In this document: positions 1 to 7,061 of the stretch, piece after piece
How positions within the stretch are numbered: position 1 is the stretch's first letter
Layout of the letters: the number at the start of each line of letters is the position of its first letter
Assembly (NCBI RefSeq): GCF_030453725.1
Contig: NZ_JAKDJU010000079.1
Span: 1-14,108 of the forward strand
DNA length: 14,108 nucleotides
Direction: 5' to 3'
Source: Brevibacterium picturae
GTDB taxonomy: Bacteria > Actinomycetota > Actinomycetes > Actinomycetales > Brevibacteriaceae
Program-made: the position numbers and the translations under genes
Notes under the pieces: model-generated
Database searches by the model: none
The model's input: the letters and a program-made list of their open reading frames with translations, nothing else
Told to the model about the DNA's origin: nothing

Positions 1-1836
1 TCAGATACCGAGGCTGATCGGCCCGGAGGGGACGGCGGAGCACACGAGCACCTCGTCGGCGGTGATCCGCGCAGCCGGTTCCACGGGGTAGATGACCGAG
101 CCGGCGGCCAAGGACACGGCGCAGGTGCCGCATGAGCCGCCGCGGCAGGAGCTGTCGGCCCGCAGGCCACGTGCCTCCAGAGCATCGAGCAGGGTTCCCT
201 GCTGTGGCTCCCAGAGGAAGCTGGTGCCGGAATCCTCCAGGGTCACCTCGGCGGGCGAGCACCGGGCGATGGCCTCGCTCATGCCGGTGTTCGGAGAGGC
301 GAAGGTCTCCTGGTGCACGGCCGGGACTCCGGCCTCGTCGCTGGCCTCGAGCACCGCGGCGGTGAAGTCTGCGGGCCCGCAGACCATGACGTTGTCGCTC
401 CCCGCCAGCCAATCGACGAGCTCGGCGTGACCTGGTCGCCCCTGGCTCGCTGTGTCCCTGTGATGGGTCTCGACCGGGATCTGTCGGCCGTGGGCACGCT
501 TCTGCAGGCGGTCCCACAGGCAGGCCGTCCGATGGTCGCGGTCGACGTGGAAGAGCTTGATCTTGTGGGTTCCCGGCAGCTCGGCTCCGCGCAGCAGTCC
601 GAGGCTCGGCGTGATGCCGATGCCGGCGGTGACCAGCGCGGTCGTGCCACCGAAGACCCTCTCGGCGGTCATGGTTCCGTGTGGCCCCGAAGCCAGGACC
701 GCTTGGCCGGGAGCGAGTTCGGCGACGGCCCGGGAGCCCTTGCCCTGGGTGCGGACCGCGATCGACACGATGTCCTCGGTCACGTCCGTGATCGTATAGG
801 TTCGCCAGAACGGTTCGCCGAGGTCGAGGTGAACGCGCAGGTTGGTGCCGGGTTCGTCGAATTCGCGGATCCAGCCCTGGTCATCGCGCAGGGAGACCTC
901 GACGATGTCATTGCAGATCTGCTGGCTGCCCAACACCGTCATGAAGCGCGGGGTCCGCGCGGTCTTGACGAGCTCACGCGGGGCCTCGCCTTCGATCTCG
1001 ATCTCATCGCCGGTGCCGACCAGGCCCGATTCGAGGATCCGACCGTAGACGCCGCAGTGCAGGTGTCCGCATGCCGAGGCCAGGACCCGAGGGACGTTGA
1101 CGTCGACGGCGGTGGTGGCCGGATTGACCGTCGTCGCCGGGCAGCGTTCGATGGCCTGGGTGATGGCCAGACGAACCCCGCCGAAGCGGACGATCTTGCC
1201 GATGAGCGCGAACTCCGCGAAGGGTTCGAGTCCGTCGACGAGGACATTGCCGCGGAAGCGCAGCGGGTCGAGTTCGGTCTCGTCCGGGCCCAGGGCTGCC
1301 TGTCCGTCGGCGGTCTGTGAGATCGCGGTGACCGTGGCCGGATTGATGATCGAGATCCCCGAAGCCTGCGAGTCGAACATCCCCTGGTCCGCGACGCTGA
1401 GTGCACGTGGGAAGTCACCCTGCGGGGGTATGCGTGAAGAGAGGAATTCCGCCGAGGCGGCCCTGGAGTCCCGGTCATCCGTGCGGAACGTCGTGGACTC
1501 CTCCGTCGGAGACGTCAGCGTCACGCTCGCCGTCGGAGCGGCCACGGTCGCCGCGGAGGATTCAACCGCCTCGGCGTCGGGCGCGGTCGTCGCGGACTGA
1601 GCGTCCGCCTCGGCGAGGTCGATGGACACCTGCCATTTCTGCAGGTCGGTGTCGTTCTTGAGTACGGTGAAGGCGGAGTATCTGTGCCAGCTGTCCTCGG
1701 GGACGTCGAGGCTGCCGTTGGTGAACGCGGCGATGCGGTCGCCGAGGATGCCTCGGTCGGTGCGCACATCCGCCTCGGGGATCTCTTCGGCGGGGAACCC
1801 TTTGACGGGGAATCGGTACAGTCTGGCAACGCGCAT
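1..1836 (-). CDS. MOSC domain / FNR-type reductase / [2Fe-2S] ferredoxin fusion protein
   Basis: The predicted product has 611 aa. Residues 1-60 look like a MOSC N-terminal beta-barrel (starts MRVARLYRFPVKGF). Residues 160-290 are the MOSC domain, with the probable molybdenum-ligand Cys232 in the motif ERCPATTVNP. Residues 295-515 are a ferredoxin-NADP reductase-like module, with the flavin motif RTYT at 345-348, GIGITP at 405-410 and CGP at 486-488. Residues 525-611 are a plant-type [2Fe-2S] ferredoxin with C564, C569, C572 and C599. In the MOSC family (mARC, YcbX, YiiM) such proteins reduce N-hydroxylated compounds. Here the whole electron chain NAD(P)H-flavin-FeS-Mo would sit in one chain; the substrate is unknown. 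Residues 74-134 are an Ala/Ser/Thr/Glu-rich insert. I chose the ATG at 1836 over the upstream ATG at 1893 because homology starts there and a TACAAT box lies 6 nt before it. It is divergent from csoR, but a link to copper is not shown. Confidence 0.88.
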   Translation of the reverse strand: MRVARLYRFPVKGFPAEEIPEADVRTDRGILGDRIAAFTNGSLDVPEDSWHRYSAFTVLKNDTDLQKWQVSIDLAEADAQSATTAPDAEAVESSAATVAAPTASVTLTSPTEESTTFRTDDRDSRAASAEFLSSRIPPQGDFPRALSVADQGMFDSQASGISIINPATVTAISQTADGQAALGPDETELDPLRFRGNVLVDGLEPFAEFALIGKIVRFGGVRLAITQAIERCPATTVNPATTAVDVNVPRVLASACGHLHCGVYGRILESGLVGTGDEIEIEGEAPRELVKTARTPRFMTVLGSQQICNDIVEVSLRDDQGWIREFDEPGTNLRVHLDLGEPFWRTYTITDVTEDIVSIAVRTQGKGSRAVAELAPGQAVLASGPHGTMTAERVFGGTTALVTAGIGITPSLGLLRGAELPGTHKIKLFHVDRDHRTACLWDRLQKRAHGRQIPVETHHRDTASQGRPGHAELVDWLAGSDNVMVCGPADFTAAVLEASDEAGVPAVHQETFASPNTGMSEAIARCSPAEVTLEDSGTSFLWEPQQGTLLDALEARGLRADSSCRGGSCGTCAVSLAAGSVIYPVEPAARITADEVLVCSAVPSGPISLGI

Positions 1837-1848
1837 GATTCGATTGTA
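1836..1848 (-). promoter_or_regulatory. putative -10 box of a leaderless promoter for the MOSC fusion gene
   Basis: On the minus strand TACAAT (1848-1843) is followed by 6 nt and then the ATG at 1836. No Shine-Dalgarno sequence is visible. No good -35 hexamer is seen at 16-18 nt, so the call rests on the -10 match and on the same spacing at four other gene starts in the window. Confidence 0.5.
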
Positions 1849-1929
1849 GGAGCTCGGCGACGCGGAGCGCCCACCGTGAGACCAATTGCACAATCGGCGG
1901 GGAGGCCCCCGGAGGGTCGGTGCTCTCTC

Positions 1930-1964
1930 TTGACCAATACCCTAAGGGGGTATACAGTATGGTC
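1930..1964 (+). promoter_or_regulatory. csoR-copZ-copA promoter
   Basis: TTGACC (1930-1935) matches the -35 consensus at 5 of 6 positions. A 17-nt spacer leads to TACAGT (1953-1958) as the -10 box. Six nt later comes the ATG at 1965, so the transcript probably starts at or next to the start codon and is leaderless. The CsoR operator fills the spacer and touches the -10 box, which would block RNA polymerase when CsoR is copper-free. Confidence 0.75.
1937..1953 (+). promoter_or_regulatory. CsoR operator
   Basis: A perfect inverted repeat, ATACCC-N5-GGGTAT, carries the G/C tract and flanking T/A pattern of known CsoR operators. It lies between the -35 and -10 boxes of the csoR promoter, so autorepression relieved by Cu(I) is the expected mechanism. 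An isolated ATACCC half-site recurs at 1984-1989 inside csoR; its role, if any, is unclear. Confidence 0.85.
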
Positions 1965-2258
1965 ATGACTGAGCATCATGGATATACCCCGCAGAAGGAC
2001 GCCCTTGCGAAGCGGATGAAACGGATCGAAGGTCAGGTCCGTGGGATCGGAAAGATGATCGATGACGACAAGTACTGCATCGACATCCTGACCCAGGTCT
2101 CCGCAGCAACGGCCGCGCTGCACGCGGTCTCCATCAACCTCTTGGAAGAGCACATCGCTCATTGCGTGGTCGACGCCGCATCCTCAGGCGATGACGACGC
2201 CGCCCGCAAGAAGATCGAAGAGGCTTCAGCCGCTATCGCCCGGCTCATCAAGAGCTGA
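1965..2258 (+). CDS. csoR: Copper-sensing transcriptional repressor CsoR
   Basis: This 97-aa all-helical protein belongs to the CsoR/RcnR (DUF156) family. It carries the Cu(I)-binding triad C38, H63 and C67 with spacing C-x24-H-x3-C, as in Mycobacterium tuberculosis CsoR (C36/H61/C65). The N-terminal helix has the basic KRMKRIEGQVRG stretch used in DNA binding. Binding of Cu(I) releases the repressor from its operator. An ATG at 1959 is also in frame, but the ATG at 1965 lies 6 nt after the -10 box, fitting a leaderless start. It is the first gene of a three-gene operon, 56 nt before copZ. The operator in its own promoter indicates autoregulation and control of copZ and copA. Confidence 0.95.
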   Translation: MTEHHGYTPQKDALAKRMKRIEGQVRGIGKMIDDDKYCIDILTQVSAATAALHAVSINLLEEHIAHCVVDAASSGDDDAARKKIEEASAAIARLIKS

Positions 2259-2314
2259 GGGCACCATCATCGGCGCACCTGTCGGTGATGACACGCGACG
2301 ACAGGAGACACATC

Positions 2315-2527
2315 ATGACGACCACCACCATCAACGTCACCGGAATGACCTGCGGCCACTGCGTGGGCGCCGTGCAGGAAGAGCTCGGGGCTCTGCCCGG
2401 GGTCACCGAGGTCGCCGTCGAGCTCAATGCCGGCGGATCCTCCCCCGTGACGATCACGTCTGAAGGGGACCTCGACGACACCGCGATCAGCGCGGCCGTC
2501 GACGAAGCCGGCTACGAGGTGAAGTGA
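2315..2527 (+). CDS. copZ: Copper chaperone CopZ (heavy-metal-associated domain)
   Basis: The 70-aa product is a single HMA ferredoxin-like domain with the metal motif GMTCGHC (C13 and C16) near the N-terminus. It should bind Cu(I) in the cytosol and deliver it to CopA. The ATG at 2315 is chosen because AGGAG (2303-2307) lies 7 nt upstream; the in-frame extension back to 2285 has no domain support. The stop codon overlaps the copA start as TGATG, so the two genes are probably translationally coupled. Transcription should come from the csoR promoter. Confidence 0.93.
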   Translation: MTTTTINVTGMTCGHCVGAVQEELGALPGVTEVAVELNAGGSSPVTITSEGDLDDTAISAAVDEAGYEVK

Positions 2528-4812
2528 TGTCTCGCGAGGTCGATCTCGACATCACGGGAATGACCTGCGCGTCGTGCTCGGCTCGCATCGAGAAGAAGCT
2601 CACCCGCTTGGACGGAGTCAGCGCCGAGGTCAACCTCCCGCTGAATTCGGCTCATGTCATCGTCGAGTCCGAACTCAGCGATGACGATCTCATGACCGCC
2701 GTCGAGAGGGCCGGCTACGGTGCCACCGTCAGAACCGCCTCGGCGAGCGGACCCGAGATCGTCGACTACGACCCCCGGCACCTGCGCCCCCGCTTCATCG
2801 GATCGCTGATCCTGGCCGTGCCGATCGTGGCCGTCTCCATGGTCATGAGCTGGCATTTTCCCGGCTGGCAGTGGATCGTCGCGATCCTCGCCCTGCCGGT
2901 CGTGACCTGGGGCGCGTGGCCCTTCCACTCGGCGGCGTTCAAGGCCGCACGCGGACGGTCGACGACCATGGACACCCTGGTCAGCGTCGGAATCATCGTC
3001 GCCAGCGTCTACTCCTACATCACCCTTGGCCGTGCCGTCGTCGACGGATACGGCTGGCAGATCCCCGGCGAATATCACGTGTGGTTCGAGGCTGCGGCCG
3101 CGATCACGGTGTTCCTGCTCATCGGCAGGCTCACCGAGGACCGGGCGAAGACTCGGGCCACCGCCGCTCTCAAGGAGCTGCTGAGCCTGGGGGCGAAGTC
3201 CGCGAGCGTGCTGCGCGACTCGGACCCAACGGCCGCCGAGCCTCGGGCCGACTCGGCCGCCGAGCCTCGAAGCGACTCCGCCTCCGACACCAGAGTGGAG
3301 GTCCAGGTCCCGATCGATGAGCTCACGGTCGGCGATGTCTTCGTCGTCCGTCCGGGTGAGAAGATCGCCACCGACGGCGAGGTGGTCGCCGGCCACTCCG
3401 CGATCGACGAGGCGATGCTCACCGGCGAATCGGTGCCCGTCGAGGTCGGCCTCGGCGACACGGTCACGGGGGCGACGATCAATGCTTCGGGCGTGCTCGA
3501 GGTCCGTGCCACCCGGGTCGGGTCCGATACGACCTTGGCGGCCATGGCCGATCTGGTCAGCCGCGCGCAGACCGGCAAGCCGGCCGTGCAGCGTCTGGCC
3601 GACCGGATCTCTGCCGTGTTCGTGCCCATCGTCTTCGCCATCAGCATTCTCACGCTCCTGGCCTGGGGCCTGCTCACCGGCGACTGGGCGTTGGGTCTGC
3701 ACGCCGCACTCACCGTCCTCATCATCGCCTGCCCCTGTGCCCTCGGCCTGGCCACACCGACGGCGCTGGCGGTCTCGTCCGGACGCGGTTCGCAGCTGGG
3801 CATCCTCGTCTCCGGGCCCGAGGCGCTCGAGTCGACGCGTTCGGTCGACACGGTCGTCCTCGACAAGACGGGCACCCTGACCACTGGCGTCATGACCCTG
3901 CTGGAGACGCAGCTGCGCGAGGGCGACTTCGCGATCCTGGCCAGGCTGGAATCACAGAGTGAGCACCCGGTGGCTCGTGCGATCGTCGATGCTCGAGTCG
4001 CGACCATGAGCGAGGCAGTCGGGCCCGCTGGCAGCACAGAGGGCAGCACGGCTCGCAGCACCAGCGCCACCATCGACCGGTCCGGCATCGAGGGCTTCGA
4101 CACCATTCCCGGCGGTGGCCTGCAGGCCAGGATCGACGGCGCCGAGGTGCTCGCCGGTCGCCCGGATCTGCTCCGGGAGCGCGGTATCGACGTCTCGTTC
4201 CCGGCCGCTGCCGTGCCCACCGGCGCCACGATCGTCGCACTGGCCATCGACTCGCGGTTCCGCGGTCTGACCTTCGTCGCCGATGAGATCAAGACCGGTG
4301 CCGCCGAGGCGATCACCGAGCTGCACTCGCTGGGCATCAACACGGTCCTCCTGACCGGGGACAATGCCCAGGCCGCCGAGGTGGTCGCCGGTTCGCTCGC
4401 CATCACCGAGATCCGCGCCGATGTCAGGCCCGAGGGCAAGATCGCCGTGGTCAATGAGCTGCAGTCTCGGGGGCAGGCGGTGGCCATGGTCGGTGACGGA
4501 GTCAACGACGCCGCAGCCTTGGCCGGTGCCGATCTGGGCATTGCGATGGGTTCGGGCACCGATGCGGCGATGGCCGCCTCCGACATCACCATGGTGCGGT
4601 CAGATCCCCGGCAGATTCCGCAGGCGATCCGCCTGTCCCGGAAGACCCTGAGTCTGATCAAGGGCAACCTGTTCTGGGCCTTCGCCTACAACACGGCGGC
4701 CGTCCCGGTCGCCGCGTTCGGTCTGCTCAGCCCTATGATCGCCGGTGCTGCTATGGCGTTCTCCTCGGTGTTCGTCGTCCTCAACAGCCTGCGGCTGCTG
4801 CGTTTCCGCTAG
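2527..4812 (+). CDS. copA: Cu(I)-translocating P1B-type ATPase CopA
   Basis: The 761-aa membrane pump exports Cu(I) using ATP. It has one N-terminal HMA domain (GMTCASC, C14 and C17), then membrane helices from about residue 90. The actuator domain has TGES (299-302), the transport helix has CPC (402-404) and the phosphorylation site is D446 in DKTGTLT. The N-domain has SEHP (478-481), and TGD (610-612) and GDGVND (656-661) follow. The last helices carry YN (721-722) and MAFSS (743-747). The CPC / YN / MxxSS set is the Cu(I) subgroup P1B-1 signature. The ATG at 2527 overlaps the copZ stop by 1 nt and has GAGG 7 nt upstream; a GTG at 2524 is the alternative. Two low-complexity inserts are unusual: an acidic stretch at about 231-256 made of a 24-bp tandem duplication, and a Ser/Thr-rich stretch at about 500-515 in the N-domain. 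Confidence 0.96.
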   Translation: MSREVDLDITGMTCASCSARIEKKLTRLDGVSAEVNLPLNSAHVIVESELSDDDLMTAVERAGYGATVRTASASGPEIVDYDPRHLRPRFIGSLILAVPIVAVSMVMSWHFPGWQWIVAILALPVVTWGAWPFHSAAFKAARGRSTTMDTLVSVGIIVASVYSYITLGRAVVDGYGWQIPGEYHVWFEAAAAITVFLLIGRLTEDRAKTRATAALKELLSLGAKSASVLRDSDPTAAEPRADSAAEPRSDSASDTRVEVQVPIDELTVGDVFVVRPGEKIATDGEVVAGHSAIDEAMLTGESVPVEVGLGDTVTGATINASGVLEVRATRVGSDTTLAAMADLVSRAQTGKPAVQRLADRISAVFVPIVFAISILTLLAWGLLTGDWALGLHAALTVLIIACPCALGLATPTALAVSSGRGSQLGILVSGPEALESTRSVDTVVLDKTGTLTTGVMTLLETQLREGDFAILARLESQSEHPVARAIVDARVATMSEAVGPAGSTEGSTARSTSATIDRSGIEGFDTIPGGGLQARIDGAEVLAGRPDLLRERGIDVSFPAAAVPTGATIVALAIDSRFRGLTFVADEIKTGAAEAITELHSLGINTVLLTGDNAQAAEVVAGSLAITEIRADVRPEGKIAVVNELQSRGQAVAMVGDGVNDAAALAGADLGIAMGSGTDAAMAASDITMVRSDPRQIPQAIRLSRKTLSLIKGNLFWAFAYNTAAVPVAAFGLLSPMIAGAAMAFSSVFVVLNSLRLLRFR
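3231..3278 (+). repeat. 24-bp in-frame tandem duplication within copA
   Basis: Units 3231-3254 and 3255-3278 match at 21 of 24 bases, differing at three adjacent positions. They encode the related octapeptides AAEPRADS and AAEPRSDS, extending an acidic loop in the actuator domain before the TGES strand region. Confidence 0.85.
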
Positions 4813-4836
4813 AACAACACACCCGCCGAACACCGT

Positions 4837-4867
4837 GGCCCACATCCGTTTCCGACGGGTGTGGGCC
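4837..4867. terminator. Bidirectional terminator hairpin between copA and the acyl-CoA ligase gene
   Basis: Two 13-nt arms (4837-4849 and 4855-4867) pair along their length with one G-T wobble and a 5-nt loop. The hairpin begins 24 nt after the copA stop and ends 8 nt before the stop of the convergent ligase gene. There is no clear T-run on either side, as is common for actinobacterial terminators. Confidence 0.75.
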
Positions 4868-4875
4868 CAGGTGCG

Positions 4876-6522
4876 TCACCCCTGGATGCGCGACTCGCCG
4901 TCGCCCCATTCCTGGTTGCGCAGTTCGAACTTCTGGATCTTGCCGGTCGAAGTCTTCGGCAGGGCCTCGACGAGTTCGACCTCGCGTGGGCTCTTGTACT
5001 TCGCGATCTGCGTGCGCACGTGCTCGATGATCTCGTCCTCGGTCACCGGCTGGCCCTCGCGCACGGTGATGAACGCCTTGGGCCGTTCGCCCCACTTGGT
5101 GTCCGGGACGCCGATGACGGCGACCTCGAGGACTGCGGCGTGGGAGGCGATCGCCTGTTCGATCTCGACGGTCGAGATGTTCTCACCGCCGGAAACGATG
5201 ATGTCCTTCGAACGGTCACGCAGTTCGATATATCCGTCCTCGTGCATCACACCGAGGTCACCGGAGTGGAACCAGCCTCCCTGGAACGCCTTCTCGGTCT
5301 CCTCGGGATCGCGGAAGTACCCTTTCATCACATTGTTTCCGCGCATCACGATCTCCCCGATCGTGGAACCGTCTCTCGGAACGTCGACGAGCTCATCGCC
5401 CGAATCGATCGTCACCACACGCACGGAATCGGCCTGGACCATGCCGACACCCTGGCGAGACAGGAGCCGGGCGCGGGACCTGTCGTCGAGACCCTCCCAC
5501 GAGTCCTGCCATTCGCAGACCGTGTACGGTCCGTAGGTCTCCGTCAGGCCGTAGACGTGCACGATGGCGAAGTTCAGTTCCTCCATCTGCCAGATCAGGG
5601 TCGGGCTCGGCGGTGCTCCTGCCATCGTCGCTGTGACCCCGTGGTCGAGGGAATGCGAGGCCTCGGCGTTGATGATCGTCGACATCACCGTCGGTGCACC
5701 GTTGAGGTGGGTGACGCGGTGACGGTCGATGAGCTCCCAGATCACGTCCCCGCGCACCTCGCGCAGGCATACCTGTGTTCCGCCGGCGGCGGCCAGCGCC
5801 CAGCCGGTGCACCAGCCGTTGCAGTGGAACATCGGCAGCGTCCACAGGTAGACGCTGTCGGTGTCATGGCCGGAGTGGAAGACCTCGCCGAATGCGTTGA
5901 GGTAGGCGCCGCGGTGGGTGTACATCACGCCTTTGGGCCGTCCTGTGGTGCCTGAGGTGTAGTTGATGGACAGCGTCGCCCTCTCATCCTCAACGCCCCA
6001 CGTGAGGTCCGGGGCGTCCTCGGCGGCTTCGGCCAGGAACTGTGCCAACGTCGATACGGCCGGCGACATGACATCGGGTCGGGCCACCTCGGCGGGCGCG
6101 GTCAGAGTCGTGTCCTCGACGTCGACGATGCTCGCGACGGTGTCGAGACCGTCGACGATCGGGGTGACGCTGGGCCACAGCTGCGAGTCCACGACCAGCA
6201 ACTTCGCCTGACTGTGGTTGCAGATGTAGCGGACCTCTTCGGGAGCCAGGCGGGTGTTGATCGGCACGAGCACACCCCCTGCCAAGGGCACCGCGTAGGC
6301 GGCCATGAGCATCTCGGGAATGTTGGGCATCAGGTAGGCCACCCGGTCGCCGGGTTCGATTCCGGCCGCGCGCAGGGCGTGTGCCCTCTTCTCCACGGCC
6401 GCGAAGAACTCTCGATACGTCAGAGACTGATCGTTGTAGACGACCGCGCGCCTATCGGGGAAGGCGTCGGCGGATCTGCGCAGAAAGGACAGCGGCGTGA
6501 GTTCTGTGTTCCATGTCTCCAT
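4876..6522 (-). CDS. AMP-forming acyl-CoA synthetase (FadD/AlkK/DmdB-like)
   Basis: The 548-aa cytosolic ligase of the ANL superfamily activates a carboxylic acid to an acyl-AMP and then to a CoA thioester. All core motifs are present: the P-loop YTSGTTGRPKG (188-198), MFHCNGW (231-237), YGLTET (324-329), the hinge-region HSGD and DRSKD (419-440), and the catalytic lysine K528 in PKTSTGKIQK. The MFHCNGW motif and length place it near medium-chain fatty-acid, methylmercaptopropionate and plant AAE-type ligases; the real substrate cannot be read from sequence. The ATG at 6522 is chosen because homology begins at once. AAGG lies 7 nt upstream, overlapping a TAAGGT box 6 nt upstream, so the start may be leaderless. 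It stands alone, convergent with copA. Confidence 0.92.
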   Translation of the reverse strand: METWNTELTPLSFLRRSADAFPDRRAVVYNDQSLTYREFFAAVEKRAHALRAAGIEPGDRVAYLMPNIPEMLMAAYAVPLAGGVLVPINTRLAPEEVRYICNHSQAKLLVVDSQLWPSVTPIVDGLDTVASIVDVEDTTLTAPAEVARPDVMSPAVSTLAQFLAEAAEDAPDLTWGVEDERATLSINYTSGTTGRPKGVMYTHRGAYLNAFGEVFHSGHDTDSVYLWTLPMFHCNGWCTGWALAAAGGTQVCLREVRGDVIWELIDRHRVTHLNGAPTVMSTIINAEASHSLDHGVTATMAGAPPSPTLIWQMEELNFAIVHVYGLTETYGPYTVCEWQDSWEGLDDRSRARLLSRQGVGMVQADSVRVVTIDSGDELVDVPRDGSTIGEIVMRGNNVMKGYFRDPEETEKAFQGGWFHSGDLGVMHEDGYIELRDRSKDIIVSGGENISTVEIEQAIASHAAVLEVAVIGVPDTKWGERPKAFITVREGQPVTEDEIIEHVRTQIAKYKSPREVELVEALPKTSTGKIQKFELRNQEWGDGESRIQG

Positions 6523-6534
6523 GGGGAGACCTTA
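6522..6534 (-). promoter_or_regulatory. putative -10 box of a leaderless promoter for the acyl-CoA ligase gene
   Basis: On the minus strand TAAGGT (6534-6529) is followed by 6 nt and the ATG at 6522. The AAGG within it could instead act as a weak ribosome binding site. No convincing -35 box is visible. Confidence 0.4.
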
Positions 6535-6562
6535 CGTCACCGCGGTTCAGAGTCGCCGAGGC

Positions 6563-6627
6563 GGGCCGCAGCTGACAGTGGGCACGGGGACTGAAATGAC
6601 GATCGGCACTGCGGGGCCGCAGCTGAC
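6563..6627. repeat. 14-bp direct repeat upstream of the acyl-CoA ligase gene
   Basis: GGGCCGCAGCTGAC occurs at 6563-6576 and again at 6614-6627, 51 bp apart. The second copy forms one arm of the terminator hairpin at 6615-6645. The first copy has no matching arm, so it looks like a partial duplication of that element. Confidence 0.7.
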
Positions 6628-6645
6628 GGTCGTCACTGCAGGGCC
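6615..6645 (-). terminator. Terminator hairpin after the small membrane protein gene
   Basis: On the minus strand the sequence folds as GGCC, a 2-nt bulge, GCAGTGAC, a 4-nt loop, GTCA, a 1-nt bulge, CTGCGGCC. It begins 8 nt after the stop codon at 6653 and lies before the ligase gene on the same strand, so it would separate the two transcripts. No T-run follows. Confidence 0.5.
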
Positions 6646-6652
6646 GGGCAGC

Positions 6653-6916
6653 TCATTTGAGAATCGGGTAGGTCTGATCGTCGTTCTGGGTGTCATTGCG
6701 CAGCACCCAATTGAGGATGCAGGCGCAGGCGCTGACCAAGACGAATGCGGCGCCCGCGTAGACGAAGGCGTACCCGAATGCGGTCCCGTCCTGCCAAGCA
6801 CGGGTCACGATGATCGACAGGATCAGAACGACCACGCCGCAGACGAGCCCCACTTTGAGCGCATCCTTATAGGACACGGTGCTGGTGGACTTCTTCTCAG
6901 ACTTCGATGCTGCCAT
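6653..6916 (-). CDS. Small two-helix membrane protein of unknown function
   Basis: The 87-aa product has a charged Lys/Ser-rich cytoplasmic start (MAASKSEKKSTSTVSYKDAL). A hydrophobic helix follows at about residues 22-41, then a short charged loop, a second helix at about 47-71, and a polar tail. No catalytic or binding motif is visible, and I do not recognise the family. Supports for a real gene are the clear membrane topology, actinobacterial codon use, a TACGCT box exactly 6 nt before the ATG, and a hairpin just after the stop. It is divergent from the lipoprotein/RR/HK operon with about 145 bp between them, so shared regulation is possible but not shown. Confidence 0.75.
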   Translation of the reverse strand: MAASKSEKKSTSTVSYKDALKVGLVCGVVVLILSIIVTRAWQDGTAFGYAFVYAGAAFVLVSACACILNWVLRNDTQNDDQTYPILK

Positions 6917-6928
6917 GCCCCCAGCGTA
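6916..6928 (-). promoter_or_regulatory. putative -10 box of a leaderless promoter for the small membrane protein gene
   Basis: On the minus strand TACGCT (6928-6923) is followed by GGGGGC (6 nt) and the ATG at 6916. The G-run is too close to the ATG for a normal Shine-Dalgarno sequence. No clear -35 box is seen. Confidence 0.4.
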
Positions 6929-7061
6929 CCGACCTCAGCTGAGAATCGGCGCACCGAGGCCGGCAGAGAACAGGGCAGAAACGCGGGGACGCGGCGGTTC
7001 CTGACTCCCCAGTTCAGGGGCACGAGTGGACTACCCGGCCAGAACACGCCAAAATGTCTAC

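Noticed and set aside
313..1320. A plus-strand open frame of 335 codons opposite the MOSC fusion gene
   Set aside because: It is an Asp/Val/Gly/Arg-rich antisense shadow with no domain, while the minus strand encodes clear MOSC, reductase and ferredoxin modules.
2259..2314. A possible hairpin or riboswitch between csoR and copZ
   Set aside because: Only a weak 5-bp TCATC/GATGA pairing with a long loop is present, and no known RNA motif is recognisable. It appears to be a plain spacer with the copZ ribosome site.
3075..4667. A minus-strand open frame of 530 codons opposite copA
   Set aside because: It is Ser/Arg/Ala/Thr-rich with no motif, entirely inside a CopA gene that has every family signature. 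The long open frame is a by-product of high GC.
4861..5955. A plus-strand open frame of 364 codons opposite the acyl-CoA ligase
   Set aside because: The opposite strand has all ANL motifs. This frame has no domain, starts within the terminator hairpin and has no ribosome binding site.
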